A stretch of DNA of 60,246 nucleotides, from contig CANQJC010000011.1 of the NCBI GenBank assembly GCA_947624165.1, positions 1 to 60,246 of the forward strand, given 5' to 3'. A program made the position numbers and the translations under genes. Shown here piece after piece: positions 35,881-44,059 of the stretch. Position 1 is the first letter of the stretch; the number at the start of each line of letters is the position of its first letter. The notes beneath the pieces are model-generated. The model ran no database searches. It worked only from the letters and a program-made list of their open reading frames with translations, and was not told the DNA's origin. This DNA comes from an uncultured Clostridia bacterium (GTDB taxonomy: Bacteria; Bacillota; Clostridia; UBA1381).

Positions 35881-38802
35881 TTATTCCTCGTTAACTATCA
35901 GGTAGATTTCCTGAACTTCGTCATCGTTGATAACTCTTGCGAGAGCGAATACGATGCTGTCATTTACCTCTGTGTTGGAGAGGTTAAGGAGCGTATCATC
36001 GGACTCACGAGCGTTCTTCGGGCTGGGCGTTACCAGCATACCGTTGTCAGCTATTACTCTCGAAGCCTTGCTGCTGTTTACACCATAGTCATATGTGTAA
36101 ATCTTAGCGTTGCTTATGTCATACTCAGCACCGATGTAGTTAGCAAGATACTTGTCGCCGCTCTTTGTAACCTTATCGGAGATTACAATGCTTGAACCGT
36201 TTCTGTCAACTACCGGACCGAATACGAGCGTTACGTCGTCGAAGCTGTCTGTGAGGTTTTTCTCAAGAGACTTGTTAACGATGTTCTTGTCGCCGTTTGC
36301 AACGAGCTCATCAAGAACTGTCTTCTTGAACGAGTTGTAAGATGTTCCGTTAAGAACGTTCTCACCGTCATCCAAAGCGAATACGTTGTAAACGTCTGTG
36401 ATGTAGCCGGCAGCGTTTGTAGCGTAAACGATTACGTCACCTTCTGCATAGTTACCAACCTCAACATCGTCGCTGAGAAGAACTGTCTTCTCTTCGCCGT
36501 CTACTACGAGATGATAAGCGTCTCTATCCTCGTCGCCGTCCTCTTCTACGGAAGTACCGTTGAAGATTGCAAGCTGAGTTGTGGAGTTAACGCCGCCAAC
36601 ACCGTCGATAAGAACGAATCTGTGCGTACCGTCGCTCTTCGACTTGTCATAGCCGTAAGCTGTGTACTCTTCGCCGTCTACAAGGCTATCCTTGTTGACG
36701 ATTCTGATTTCGTTGTCATCAGCGTCTGTGATGTCGATGATTACCGATGCGTCAGAAAGCTTAACCGAACCGATTCTGCCGCTGTTTGCTCTGTACTCAG
36801 CAGCTTCAGGCTTGTTGTTCGAATCAACCTTACTTGCTGTGTAATCAAGAACGTCGCTGTCAGCGATAGTGATCTTGTTGGAGCTTGTGCTTACCTTGTA
36901 CTCAATTACCTGCTTCGGATAATTCTCGTTCTTTGTTACAGTGTCTGTGTACTTTTCAACTGCAAGAGCCTTGTAAGCAGCTGCATTCTTCTCGTCTACG
37001 TTGTAGTCGATCTCCTGACCTTCCTTCGTGATAACAACCGCAACTGTCTCGCCGTTGTTCTTGTCGTATACCTGCTTAAGGATACCGAGCTTCTTAGCAG
37101 CCGAATCCTCGTCGAGGTAAGCGATTCTTCCGAAGTGGTCAAGATATACTGTGTAAGATACCGAAGTCTCGGGAGCTTCGATCATCGGGTTGTCGGACTC
37201 GTCAGCCAACTTGTATTCCTTGTCGCCGATCGTGTACTCGCCCTTTGAAACGTTCGCGCTCGTGCACTTACCTTCAGCTGTGTCTCTCGATACGATTACA
37301 TCATAGAATGTCGACTTGTCGAAGCCTGCGCTTCTGTCGAACGAAATGCTGAGTACGTCGTTCTTCTGGAGATCTGTCGGCTCGATTTCCTCACCGTCGA
37401 GCTTGAAGCTGTAAGTGATCGTATCGTCGTCGTTCTCAACTCTGAGCGACGTCTTGCCGATTACGTCTGTGTAAGCCAAGAAGTTAATAGCTGTGTAGCT
37501 TGACTTTTCAACAACTTCTTCTACAACCGCCGTCTCATAAGTTGTTATAAGAATCATGTTGTAGTTTGAACCTGTGCTTGTCGAGCCTGAAGCTGTTTCC
37601 TTCTGGAGAGTTACGGAAGCGGTCGGATTGGATATAATGTAATCCTGAAGAGCCGTCTCGTCGAAGAGACCCATTCTTACGCCGTTTACATAGTATTCAG
37701 CATCGTCCGCTATGTTGTATCTCTGTGAATTTCTTGTTGTGCCTGCCGGATAGAAGTAGATAACGCCGCTGCTGATACCGCTGAGCGATCTTGTGTCATC
37801 AACATCTTCAGCCGCAACGGTTACCGACTTGTTGGCAGCAGCCGCTGTGATTGAAAGGATCGTGAACTCGTCGTCATCGTTCTTCTGGATAAGAGCCTGA
37901 GCATATGTTCTCAGCATATCCGGAGCATTTGTGTCGCCGAAGTACATATCTTCGGGATCACGAGGATCGTCGCTTGTCTTGTATGTAACATCGTCAAAGT
38001 TGTCTGCTCTTTCAACCTGGAAAGAAACCTTGTCGTTGTCCAAACCGTCAGTCTTGCTCGTGCCTGTTACACGACCGTATACTTTGTAAGCCTTGTGATA
38101 ATATGTGAACATTGTCTGATAGTTCTTGTTCGACTTATTAAGCTGCTCATATACGGGATAACCGAATGTATATGTCTGGATTCTCGTTATAGGAGCGTCC
38201 ATGGCATTGTCGATCATCTGTGCAACCTGACCTCTTGTAAGCTGCTGATCTGTGCTTGTTACGCCTTCAACGCCGTCTATGATACCGAGCGTAGCGGCAT
38301 ATGTCTGATAACCCGAAGGCCATCCGCCCTGCTGCTGTGCATATCCGTCGTAACCTGCCGCAGCAACAAGCATCTTCTGCGCCTGTACGAATGTTACGTT
38401 GTCATCGGGACCAAATTCGGTATCGCTGTAACCGCTTATCCAACCGTCAGCAACACCCTGGTTGATGTAACCTCTTGCCCAGTGACCGTCTGTACCTGCA
38501 TTGTTAACGTCCGCAAACTTCGAAGAACCGGCCGATGCCTGAGCAGGCGTGCCTTCGTTTCTGGCGTCAACAATCATCTTTGTAATTTCCGCTCTTGTTA
38601 CAAGCTGATCCGGCTTAAATACGATATCGCCGCCTTCTTCAATACCACTGATTACGCCTAATGCAGAAAGTTCCGAAACTGCCTGAGCATAGCTTGCTGT
38701 TTCCTCTACATCAGGGAAATCAACGGCAAGAGCAGCAACGCTTGAAGCCGATAAAGCAAGAGCAGCAACTGCTGAAATTACCTTTTTGAGATTTTTGTTC
38801 AT
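35881..38802 (-). CDS. S-layer protein with N-terminal SLH domains
   Basis: A 973-residue secreted surface protein. A signal peptide (about 1-26) is followed by three SLH domains (about 28-80, 95-150 and 160-215; FPDVEETASYAQAVSELSAL, FADVNNAGTDGHWARG, TLGIIDGV with TRGQVAQMI), which anchor to secondary cell-wall polymer. The remaining ~750 residues are acidic, Asp/Thr/Val-rich and beta-rich, as in S-layer bodies. Codon choice differs from the neighbours (fewer CGC- and GCG-type codons, more CTT, GTT and TCT), as expected for a highly expressed gene. The expression signals are a strong promoter, AGGAGG and a long regulatory region upstream. It is likely the major or a major S-layer subunit. 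Confidence 0.9.
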   Translation of the reverse strand: MNKNLKKVISAVAALALSASSVAALAVDFPDVEETASYAQAVSELSALGVISGIEEGGDIVFKPDQLVTRAEITKMIVDARNEGTPAQASAGSSKFADVNNAGTDGHWARGYINQGVADGWISGYSDTEFGPDDNVTFVQAQKMLVAAAGYDGYAQQQGGWPSGYQTYAATLGIIDGVEGVTSTDQQLTRGQVAQMIDNAMDAPITRIQTYTFGYPVYEQLNKSNKNYQTMFTYYHKAYKVYGRVTGTSKTDGLDNDKVSFQVERADNFDDVTYKTSDDPRDPEDMYFGDTNAPDMLRTYAQALIQKNDDDEFTILSITAAAANKSVTVAAEDVDDTRSLSGISSGVIYFYPAGTTRNSQRYNIADDAEYYVNGVRMGLFDETALQDYIISNPTASVTLQKETASGSTSTGSNYNMILITTYETAVVEEVVEKSSYTAINFLAYTDVIGKTSLRVENDDDTITYSFKLDGEEIEPTDLQKNDVLSISFDRSAGFDKSTFYDVIVSRDTAEGKCTSANVSKGEYTIGDKEYKLADESDNPMIEAPETSVSYTVYLDHFGRIAYLDEDSAAKKLGILKQVYDKNNGETVAVVITKEGQEIDYNVDEKNAAAYKALAVEKYTDTVTKNENYPKQVIEYKVSTSSNKITIADSDVLDYTASKVDSNNKPEAAEYRANSGRIGSVKLSDASVIIDITDADDNEIRIVNKDSLVDGEEYTAYGYDKSKSDGTHRFVLIDGVGGVNSTTQLAIFNGTSVEEDGDEDRDAYHLVVDGEEKTVLLSDDVEVGNYAEGDVIVYATNAAGYITDVYNVFALDDGENVLNGTSYNSFKKTVLDELVANGDKNIVNKSLEKNLTDSFDDVTLVFGPVVDRNGSSIVISDKVTKSGDKYLANYIGAEYDISNAKIYTYDYGVNSSKASRVIADNGMLVTPSPKNARESDDTLLNLSNTEVNDSIVFALARVINDDEVQEIYLIVNEE

Positions 38803-38898
38803 TGTCTCAAATCCTCCCTTTTATATCTTTGTTTCGAAGGGTTTCCCTTACGCTCCGCCGCAGCCCTTCACTCCGCGGTAAAGCAATCTTCCGCATTG

Positions 38899-38928
38899 AT
38901 TATAACACACTTTCGGCGCGTAAGTCAA
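38899..38928 (-). promoter_or_regulatory. Promoter of the S-layer gene
   Basis: On the minus strand, TTGACT (38928-38923) and TATAAT (38904-38899) have 18-base spacing, giving a 5' leader of about 90 bases. Confidence 0.75.
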
Positions 38929-38963
38929 TGCAGTATTACAGTTGTAAATAAACTGTAATTCTA

Positions 38964-39166
38964 TTACACAAAACCGATTCCTGCCTCGCTTTTGTGTAAC
39001 AATATTACGGTAACAATTTTCAACTAACGCTTCTACCCAATTATTCGAAAACTGCTACTGAATATTTTACTATCTCATAATGCGCTTGTCAACAACTTTT
39101 TTGTGCCAAATTAACCATTTTTTTAAATTTTATGCAATTACACAAATTTCGGTGGATTACACAAAA
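38964..39166. repeat. Four copies of TTACACAAA upstream of the S-layer gene
   Basis: TTACACAAA occurs at 38964-38972, 39138-39146 and 39157-39165 on the plus strand and once inverted (reverse complement at 38991-38999). The first and the inverted copy form a 10-bp inverted repeat; the last two are 19 bases apart, close to two helical turns. This arrangement suggests binding sites for one regulator. Confidence 0.55.
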
Positions 39167-39277
39167 TTTTTTGGTTAATTTTGTTAATATTGACGTGTCG
39201 TATTATGTTTTACATATAGTTAGACGAAGAGAAAATGCGAAAAGTTCCGTTTTTTTTAAAATTTTTTTATTTTTTTA

Positions 39278-39305
39278 TTGAAATTGTTTCTTTTTTCTGT
39301 ATAAT
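39278..39305 (+). promoter_or_regulatory. Promoter of rnhA
   Basis: TTGAAA (39278-39283) and TATAAT (39300-39305) have 16-base spacing within a very A/T-rich stretch. Confidence 0.65.
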
Positions 39306-39399
39306 ATTATGTAAATATTCATTACGGTGCGGTATACGCCCGCGATAAACGCGCCGTTTTTCGTAAGTAAGCGCGGGCGGAAAAGGATCGGAAAGCGTT

Positions 39400-40005
39400 A
39401 TGGCTAAATTTTACGCCGTCAAGAACGGATACAACACGGGAATATATAACACCTGGGAGGAATGCCGCAAACAGGTGAACGGTTACGGCGGCGCGCAGTA
39501 TAAAAGCTTCTCCCGTATCGAGGACGCCGAGGAGTACCTGGGGGTCAACCGACAAATAAGCTTGTTCGATTCGCCCGCGGACGAACCGAACACCGCGGTC
39601 GCTTACGTTGACGGAAGCTACAACCAAGACACGAAGGCTTTCGCGTGCGGAGTCGTTATTTTCCATAACGGTACGGAAAGGACGTTCTCGGAATGTTTCC
39701 ATAACGACGATGAAGCGCAGATGCGAAACGTCGCCGGAGAGATCCGCGGCGCGATGAAGGCGATGCGTTACTGCGACGAAAACAATATAAAAGAAATCGA
39801 TATCTATTACGATTACGAAGGAATTGAAAAATGGTGTACCGGCGCATGGAAAACAAACAAGGACGGTACCGCCGCATATAAACGCTTTTACGACGACGTG
39901 TCGAAGCGGGTGAAGGTGAATTTTGTCAAGGTCAAGGGTCACAGCGGCGACAGGTATAACGATATGGCGGACAGGCTTGCAAAGGAAGCCGCCGGGATCA
40001 AATAA
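39400..40005 (+). CDS. rnhA: Ribonuclease H1 with N-terminal hybrid-binding domain
   Basis: Degrades RNA in RNA-DNA hybrids. The 201 residues comprise an N-terminal RNase H hybrid-binding domain (about 1-45, MAKFYAVKNGYNTGIYNTW with the conserved aromatic and Gly positions) and a C-terminal RNase H fold. The catalytic acids are visible: Asp in YVDGSY (about 70), Glu in VAGEIRGAM, Asp in YYDYEGIEKW and Asp in YNDMADRLA, with the His loop KGHSGD. AAGGATCGGAAAG precedes the ATG. It is monocistronic with its own terminator. Confidence 0.95.
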   Translation: MAKFYAVKNGYNTGIYNTWEECRKQVNGYGGAQYKSFSRIEDAEEYLGVNRQISLFDSPADEPNTAVAYVDGSYNQDTKAFACGVVIFHNGTERTFSECFHNDDEAQMRNVAGEIRGAMKAMRYCDENNIKEIDIYYDYEGIEKWCTGAWKTNKDGTAAYKRFYDDVSKRVKVNFVKVKGHSGDRYNDMADRLAKEAAGIK

Positions 40006-40007
40006 AG

Positions 40008-40034
40008 AAGGACGCTTTCACAGCGTCCTTTTTT
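40008..40034. terminator. Terminator between rnhA and the hypothetical gene
   Basis: A 9-bp stem (40008-40016 with 40022-40030) with a 5-base loop and a T-run serves rnhA and, on the other strand, the convergent gene. Confidence 0.88.
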
Positions 40035-41235
40035 AATACTTTTTCAATTCGCAGTATACGCGTATCCATCCTGCGGGAAGTTCCTTCGCGGGTACGTCAT
40101 GCCATACGTATACAAGCTCGTTTTCGACCTTCATGCTGCCGTTATGTATTTTGCCGTTGTCGGACTCTGTAAGGATCATCGAATCCGGATCGAATTCAAT
40201 ATAATACGCCGTTTTTTTCTCATCGTCCGTATCGAACGCATAATCGAACGGGGTGCTGTTCTCGCGGTCGTTTATGATGCGCATACCGTTCGGATAGTAG
40301 TAGTACGCGCCGTTATAGCGAACGATGGACGCGCCGAATGTTTTGCCGGCGTCCTCCATGGACGCTTCTTCCACGAAGTCCCTCCAGTCCCACGCGGCAA
40401 GCTCGTATTTGCCGTTTATGCCGCCGTCGGCTATCAGCGGAGCCACATCGTCATGTCCGATTATATCTATTATAAACGGCGCGTAAGCACTGTTGTCCCA
40501 CAGAGAAGTCGGATTCGACTTTACCGTCAGCCGCGCCTGTCCCGCGCGCGTCATGTCGAGCTTGTCCGCAATTACCGTGTAGCGGCTTCTCGGAAGCTCC
40601 TCTCGCGCGCCGCCCGCGTAAACAGCCGTCACCTTTAAATTTCGTATTACCTTGTCCGCTTCCGCGCCGGAGAAGAACATCTTCTGCGGCGACGACGTGT
40701 CGAGGGAGTCGTTCTGGTAATATGTGTCGGGTCCGCTCACCGACAGGTACGCTATTCTTTCAGCCGCGATCGGACGCTGCGTCACATCAACGCTGATGCT
40801 CGGCATAACCGAAAAACGCAGCTCCTGAGCGTTGATATCCTTGTGACGTTTGCATATTATAGACAGCTTTTCGTCGCCGGTGCGTATGTAGTAATCGGAC
40901 GACGGGTATTTGTCGCTTTCGCCCGTCTTTTCGTTGATCGTATTCATAAGCTTTTGATAATTTCCGTTTGCGATAAGGTCGTGCAGGTACGTGCCGCCGG
41001 ACGACGTTTCCGCTTCCATTTCGCTGCCGAGCAGGCTCACGATTTTCTTCATATGTATTTCGCAGGCGGCTTTGTTACGGTTTATGACGCATTGAACCAC
41101 CGATGGGACTATTATAAGACATACAAGCAGCAAAACAACGGCTCCGACAAGCGCGTCGACCGGCCTTATTTTCCGCGCTGCGGAAAGAATCGTATTTATT
41201 TTTAATTCTTTGCGACGCGGTTGTGTCTGCCGCAA
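40033..41235 (-). CDS. Unrecognised membrane-anchored protein
   Basis: A 400-residue protein with a basic N-terminal stretch, one long hydrophobic helix (about 30-50, GAVVLLLVCLIIVPSVV) and a large extracytoplasmic region. The helix followed by an amphipathic segment (RNKAACEIHMKKIVSLLGSEM) recalls type II/IV pseudopilins, but the prepilin cleavage signature is absent. The distal part is rich in Tyr, Asp and Asn with WDWRDFVEEA and YYYYPNGMRI. The start is TTG at 41235 behind GAGGTGAT. It lies 14 bases downstream of the HIRAN gene and is probably cotranscribed. No function assigned. Confidence 0.7.
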   Translation of the reverse strand: MRQTQPRRKELKINTILSAARKIRPVDALVGAVVLLLVCLIIVPSVVQCVINRNKAACEIHMKKIVSLLGSEMEAETSSGGTYLHDLIANGNYQKLMNTINEKTGESDKYPSSDYYIRTGDEKLSIICKRHKDINAQELRFSVMPSISVDVTQRPIAAERIAYLSVSGPDTYYQNDSLDTSSPQKMFFSGAEADKVIRNLKVTAVYAGGAREELPRSRYTVIADKLDMTRAGQARLTVKSNPTSLWDNSAYAPFIIDIIGHDDVAPLIADGGINGKYELAAWDWRDFVEEASMEDAGKTFGASIVRYNGAYYYYPNGMRIINDRENSTPFDYAFDTDDEKKTAYYIEFDPDSMILTESDNGKIHNGSMKVENELVYVWHDVPAKELPAGWIRVYCELKKY

Positions 41236-41249
41236 GATAATCACCTCTA

Positions 41250-41609
41250 TCAATCAAACAATTCTTCCAGATCCTCAAGCTTTTGGCGTATCTCTTCGCC
41301 GAGCTTTTTTGAATCTCCTTCTTCTACGCGGCATATTATTTTGCTCTGCGTGGTGAACATCACTCTTATGAAGAAAATGTCCTCGACCTTATCATAGATC
41401 CTTCCCGCGCTTATCGTGCCGCCCGCCATGGTCGTAGGCGAATTGGATATGTAACCCACCTTACCGATAAGCGGAGAACATACCTTTATCGCTTCGGAAT
41501 CGTATTTGTTGGACGGGTCCTTCTTGCACACGAGTAAATTGCCTATCGTAAAAGGCATCTTGTGATAGTAGTGGGAGAACCCCGTCACCGTAACGTATAA
41601 ATCGTCCAT
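41250..41609 (-). CDS. HIRAN-domain protein
   Basis: A 119-residue protein that is essentially one HIRAN domain: VTVTGFSHYY, then KKDPSNKYDSEAI, the hallmark D-x-x-N-x-x-D-x-x-A-(I/V) segment, then IGKVGYIS. HIRAN domains bind DNA ends or single-stranded 3' ends in repair helicases such as HLTF; stand-alone bacterial forms are of unknown role. An acidic C-terminal helix (KLGEEIRQKLEDLEELF) could mediate partner contact. GGGGGCGGG precedes the ATG. It is first in a two-gene unit with the unrecognised membrane protein. Confidence 0.78.
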   Translation of the reverse strand: MDDLYVTVTGFSHYYHKMPFTIGNLLVCKKDPSNKYDSEAIKVCSPLIGKVGYISNSPTTMAGGTISAGRIYDKVEDIFFIRVMFTTQSKIICRVEEGDSKKLGEEIRQKLEDLEELFD

Positions 41610-41640
41610 TGTCCCGCCCCCATAGCTTTAATATACTATA

Positions 41641-41669
41641 ATTATATCATTGTCGCCGCGTTTTGTCCA
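41641..41669 (-). promoter_or_regulatory. Promoter of the HIRAN unit
   Basis: On the minus strand, TGGACA (41669-41664) and TATAAT (41646-41641) have 17-base spacing. Confidence 0.65.
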
Positions 41670-41685
41670 TATGTTTATTTTTCTA

Positions 41686-42435
41686 TCATATAATTACATT
41701 TTTTACGCGCGAAACATATATTTTCCTTATGCTTTCATACTCGCCCAAGCCGCGCAGGTCGCATTTTACGGAAAATTTTTTCTTTTCAAGCGCGTTTTTC
41801 CATTCGACCGAGATATCGTTTTTCGCGTGCTCCCCCGCGACGAGCATAAGGGGGGAGAGTATGACGTTTTTATACGCGGTTTTTTCCGCGTTTTCGAGTG
41901 TTTTATCCAAATCGGGACGACCCTCCACAGTGCCGACGAGAACGTTGTCAAAGCCCCGTTCCCATAGCTTTTTCTCAAACGCCGAATAAATCGGATCGCT
42001 TTCGTGCTCCGTGCCGTGACCGACAAGAATATGTAATACGCCGTCGTTTTTTATATTAAGCGCGTCTATTACCTCCGCAAAAGCGTCCGAGGAATGAAGC
42101 AGCGGCTTTGTGATTTTTATTTTCATTTTATCCGCGTATTCCGATACCGCGCTGCAAACCTTTTCGTATTCAAAGCCGCCGATAATATGCGTCGGAACGC
42201 AGACAACCTCGCCAAATCCCTCGTCCGAAAGACTTGCAAGCGCGGTTTTTATGCCGTCAATTTCAATTCCGTAAACGTTTTTTAATTTGCGTATGATCAT
42301 ACCGCTCGTAAACGCGCGGCGTACCTCGTATTCGGGAAATTCGTCCGCGATCGCGCGCTCCGTCGGAGCGATACATCTTTCAATAACTTCGGGATAACTC
42401 GTCCCGAAGCTTACAACGAGAATCGCTTTTTTCAT
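41686..42435 (-). CDS. cbiK: Sirohydrochlorin cobaltochelatase
   Basis: Inserts Co2+ into sirohydrochlorin in the anaerobic (early-cobalt) cobalamin pathway. The 249 residues include the N-terminal KKAILVVSFGTSY, VPTHIIGG, the active-site VGHGTEHESD and the second metal His in LMLVAGEHAKND, the CbiK two-domain chelatase pattern. It has no signal peptide, so it is cytoplasmic. Its start overlaps the precorrin-2 dehydrogenase stop by 4 bases. Last gene of the riboswitch-controlled operon. Confidence 0.94.
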   Translation of the reverse strand: MKKAILVVSFGTSYPEVIERCIAPTERAIADEFPEYEVRRAFTSGMIIRKLKNVYGIEIDGIKTALASLSDEGFGEVVCVPTHIIGGFEYEKVCSAVSEYADKMKIKITKPLLHSSDAFAEVIDALNIKNDGVLHILVGHGTEHESDPIYSAFEKKLWERGFDNVLVGTVEGRPDLDKTLENAEKTAYKNVILSPLMLVAGEHAKNDISVEWKNALEKKKFSVKCDLRGLGEYESIRKIYVSRVKNVII

Positions 42436-43028
42436 TTTATTATCCTCCGCACGTCCCTTTCGAACGCCTGTATGTCCTTCTTGCCCGTTTCAAGCATTTC
42501 GTCTGAAGCGATTGCGCGCAAAAGCGCGTTTTTCGCGTCCGCGCTTATATTCCTTGAAAGTATTTCCGTACGCGCTTTTTTCAGAACGGAGCAAATTTTA
42601 TCGTAAGCTTCAATATCGATCTCGGAACGGATTTTTTGCGCAAGCAGGGGGTACGCGCCGTTTGTCGAGACAGCCGCCGTTATATTGCCGCTTCGAGTGT
42701 ACGCCATAGGGATAAAATCCGAATTCGTTGAATCGGACGCGTTGAGCGAAAGAATACCGAGCTTCGCCGCGTCGGACGCGATTTGGCGATTCAGTTCCTC
42801 GTCGTCCGTTGCGGCGATTGCTATAAACGCAGCGTTTAAATCGGTTTTTTCATATGTTTTCGGGATATGTTTTATATCGAGTTCCGAAAAATCCGCGTTA
42901 AGTTCGGGGCTTATGATATTCACCGCCGCGCCCTCTCTCACAAGTGCTGCCGCCTTGATACGCGCGGCTTCGCCGCCGCCGATTATGACGCATACGCGGT
43001 CCTTTACATTAAGCATTACGGGGTACAT
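42432..43028 (-). CDS. Precorrin-2 dehydrogenase (SirC/CysG-N type)
   Basis: NAD-dependent oxidation of precorrin-2 to sirohydrochlorin. The 198-residue protein has the Rossmann motif VIIGGGEAARIKAAALVREGA (positions 14-34), AATDDEELN and STNGAYPLLAQKIR, as in the N-terminal part of CysG/Met8. It supplies the substrate of CbiK. A 75-base gap separates it from hemB; nothing but its ribosome site is visible there. Confidence 0.92.
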   Translation of the reverse strand: MYPVMLNVKDRVCVIIGGGEAARIKAAALVREGAAVNIISPELNADFSELDIKHIPKTYEKTDLNAAFIAIAATDDEELNRQIASDAAKLGILSLNASDSTNSDFIPMAYTRSGNITAAVSTNGAYPLLAQKIRSEIDIEAYDKICSVLKKARTEILSRNISADAKNALLRAIASDEMLETGKKDIQAFERDVRRIIK

Positions 43029-43103
43029 TTTATTCCTCCATTTGGTTTGCGCCGGAAATGCAGCGGGCTGCTCGCCTAAAAATCGGGCGAACGCGCTTCG
43101 CCC

Positions 43104-44057
43104 CTACACCCATTGTGCGATTTCCTTCGCGTAATACGTGATAATAATTTTCGCGCCGGCGCGTTTCATCGCGGTCACGCACTCCATAACGACCGCCTTC
43201 TCGTCGAGCCAGCCGTTTTGCGCGGCGGCTTTTATCATCGAATATTCGCCGCTCACCTGATATATCGCAAGCGGCTCGTTGAATTTTTCTCGCATGGTTT
43301 TGGCGACGTCGAGATACGCAATACCCGGCTTTACCATGATAATATCCGCGCCCTCCTCTATATCAAGCTCCGTTTCGATTATCGCCTCGCGCGCGTTGCG
43401 GTGATCCATCTGATACGTTTTCCTGTCGCCGAACGACGGCGCGCTGTCGGCGGCGTCGCGGAACGGTCCGTAAAACGCCGACGAATATTTCACACTGTAC
43501 GACATAATAAGCGTATTTTCAAACTCGTTTTTATCAAGCTCCGCGCGGATAGCACCCACTCTGCCGTCCATCATGTCCGACGGCGCGATAATATCCGCTC
43601 CCGCCCTCGCGCACGAGAGTGCCGCCTTTGCGAGCAGCGGCAGCGTTTTTTCGTTCACAATACACCCGTCCTCGACCACTCCGCAATGACCGTGCGACGT
43701 GTACTCGCAAAGACAAATATCCGCGATTACTATTAGATTCGGATGCGTTTTCTTAATCATACGGATCGCGCGCTGAACAACTCCGTTGTCGTCGTACGCG
43801 CCGCTTCCAAGCTCGTCCTTATGCGCGGGTATGCCGAACAGCAGCACCGCGTTTACGCCCGCCGACACGACCTCGTCAACGGCGGTCGGGAAATCGCCGA
43901 GCGAATACCGCTTTATCCCAGGCATCGACGCTATTTCCTCCGTTTCGCCCTCGGTCACGAACATCGGGTATACCAAGTCGGTGCGGTCTATCGACGTTTC
44001 GTGGACAAGGTCGCGTATCGCCGCGCTCACTCTGTTTCTTCTCGGTCTTTTATTCAT
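43104..44057 (-). CDS. hemB: Porphobilinogen synthase
   Basis: Condenses two 5-aminolevulinate molecules to porphobilinogen. The 317 residues contain the cysteine-type metal site DICLCEYTSHGHCG (three Cys, suggesting Zn), APSDMMDGRVGAIR, the active-site Lys in SVKYSSAFYGPFRDA and the Schiff-base Lys in IMVKPGIAYLD. It starts 2 bases after the CobA-HemD gene. It uses the product of HemL, encoded on the other strand at 49.4 kb. Confidence 0.95.
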   Translation of the reverse strand: MNKRPRRNRVSAAIRDLVHETSIDRTDLVYPMFVTEGETEEIASMPGIKRYSLGDFPTAVDEVVSAGVNAVLLFGIPAHKDELGSGAYDDNGVVQRAIRMIKKTHPNLIVIADICLCEYTSHGHCGVVEDGCIVNEKTLPLLAKAALSCARAGADIIAPSDMMDGRVGAIRAELDKNEFENTLIMSYSVKYSSAFYGPFRDAADSAPSFGDRKTYQMDHRNAREAIIETELDIEEGADIIMVKPGIAYLDVAKTMREKFNEPLAIYQVSGEYSMIKAAAQNGWLDEKAVVMECVTAMKRAGAKIIITYYAKEIAQWV

Positions 44058-44059
44058 GC

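Larger units (their letters stand above)
38803..39399. promoter_or_regulatory. Long repeat-rich divergent regulatory region
   Basis: Nearly 600 bases without a gene separate the S-layer gene from rnhA. They contain the S-layer promoter, a 9-bp inverted repeat (38935-38943 with 38951-38959) starting just upstream of its -35, several TTACACAAA copies, a 10-bp inverted repeat of AAATTAACCA (39108-39117 with 39172-39181), a very A/T-rich block near 39240-39300 and the rnhA promoter. I see no conserved RNA or reading frame. Confidence 0.6.

Noticed and set aside
36511-37248. 245-codon plus-strand open frame inside the S-layer gene
   Set aside because: It is antisense to a well-supported gene, lacks a ribosome site and has Val/Cys/Ser-biased shadow composition.
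38935-39181. Repeats upstream of the S-layer gene as a CRISPR array
   Set aside because: The repeat units are only 9-10 bases, irregularly spaced and partly inverted; no cas genes are present.
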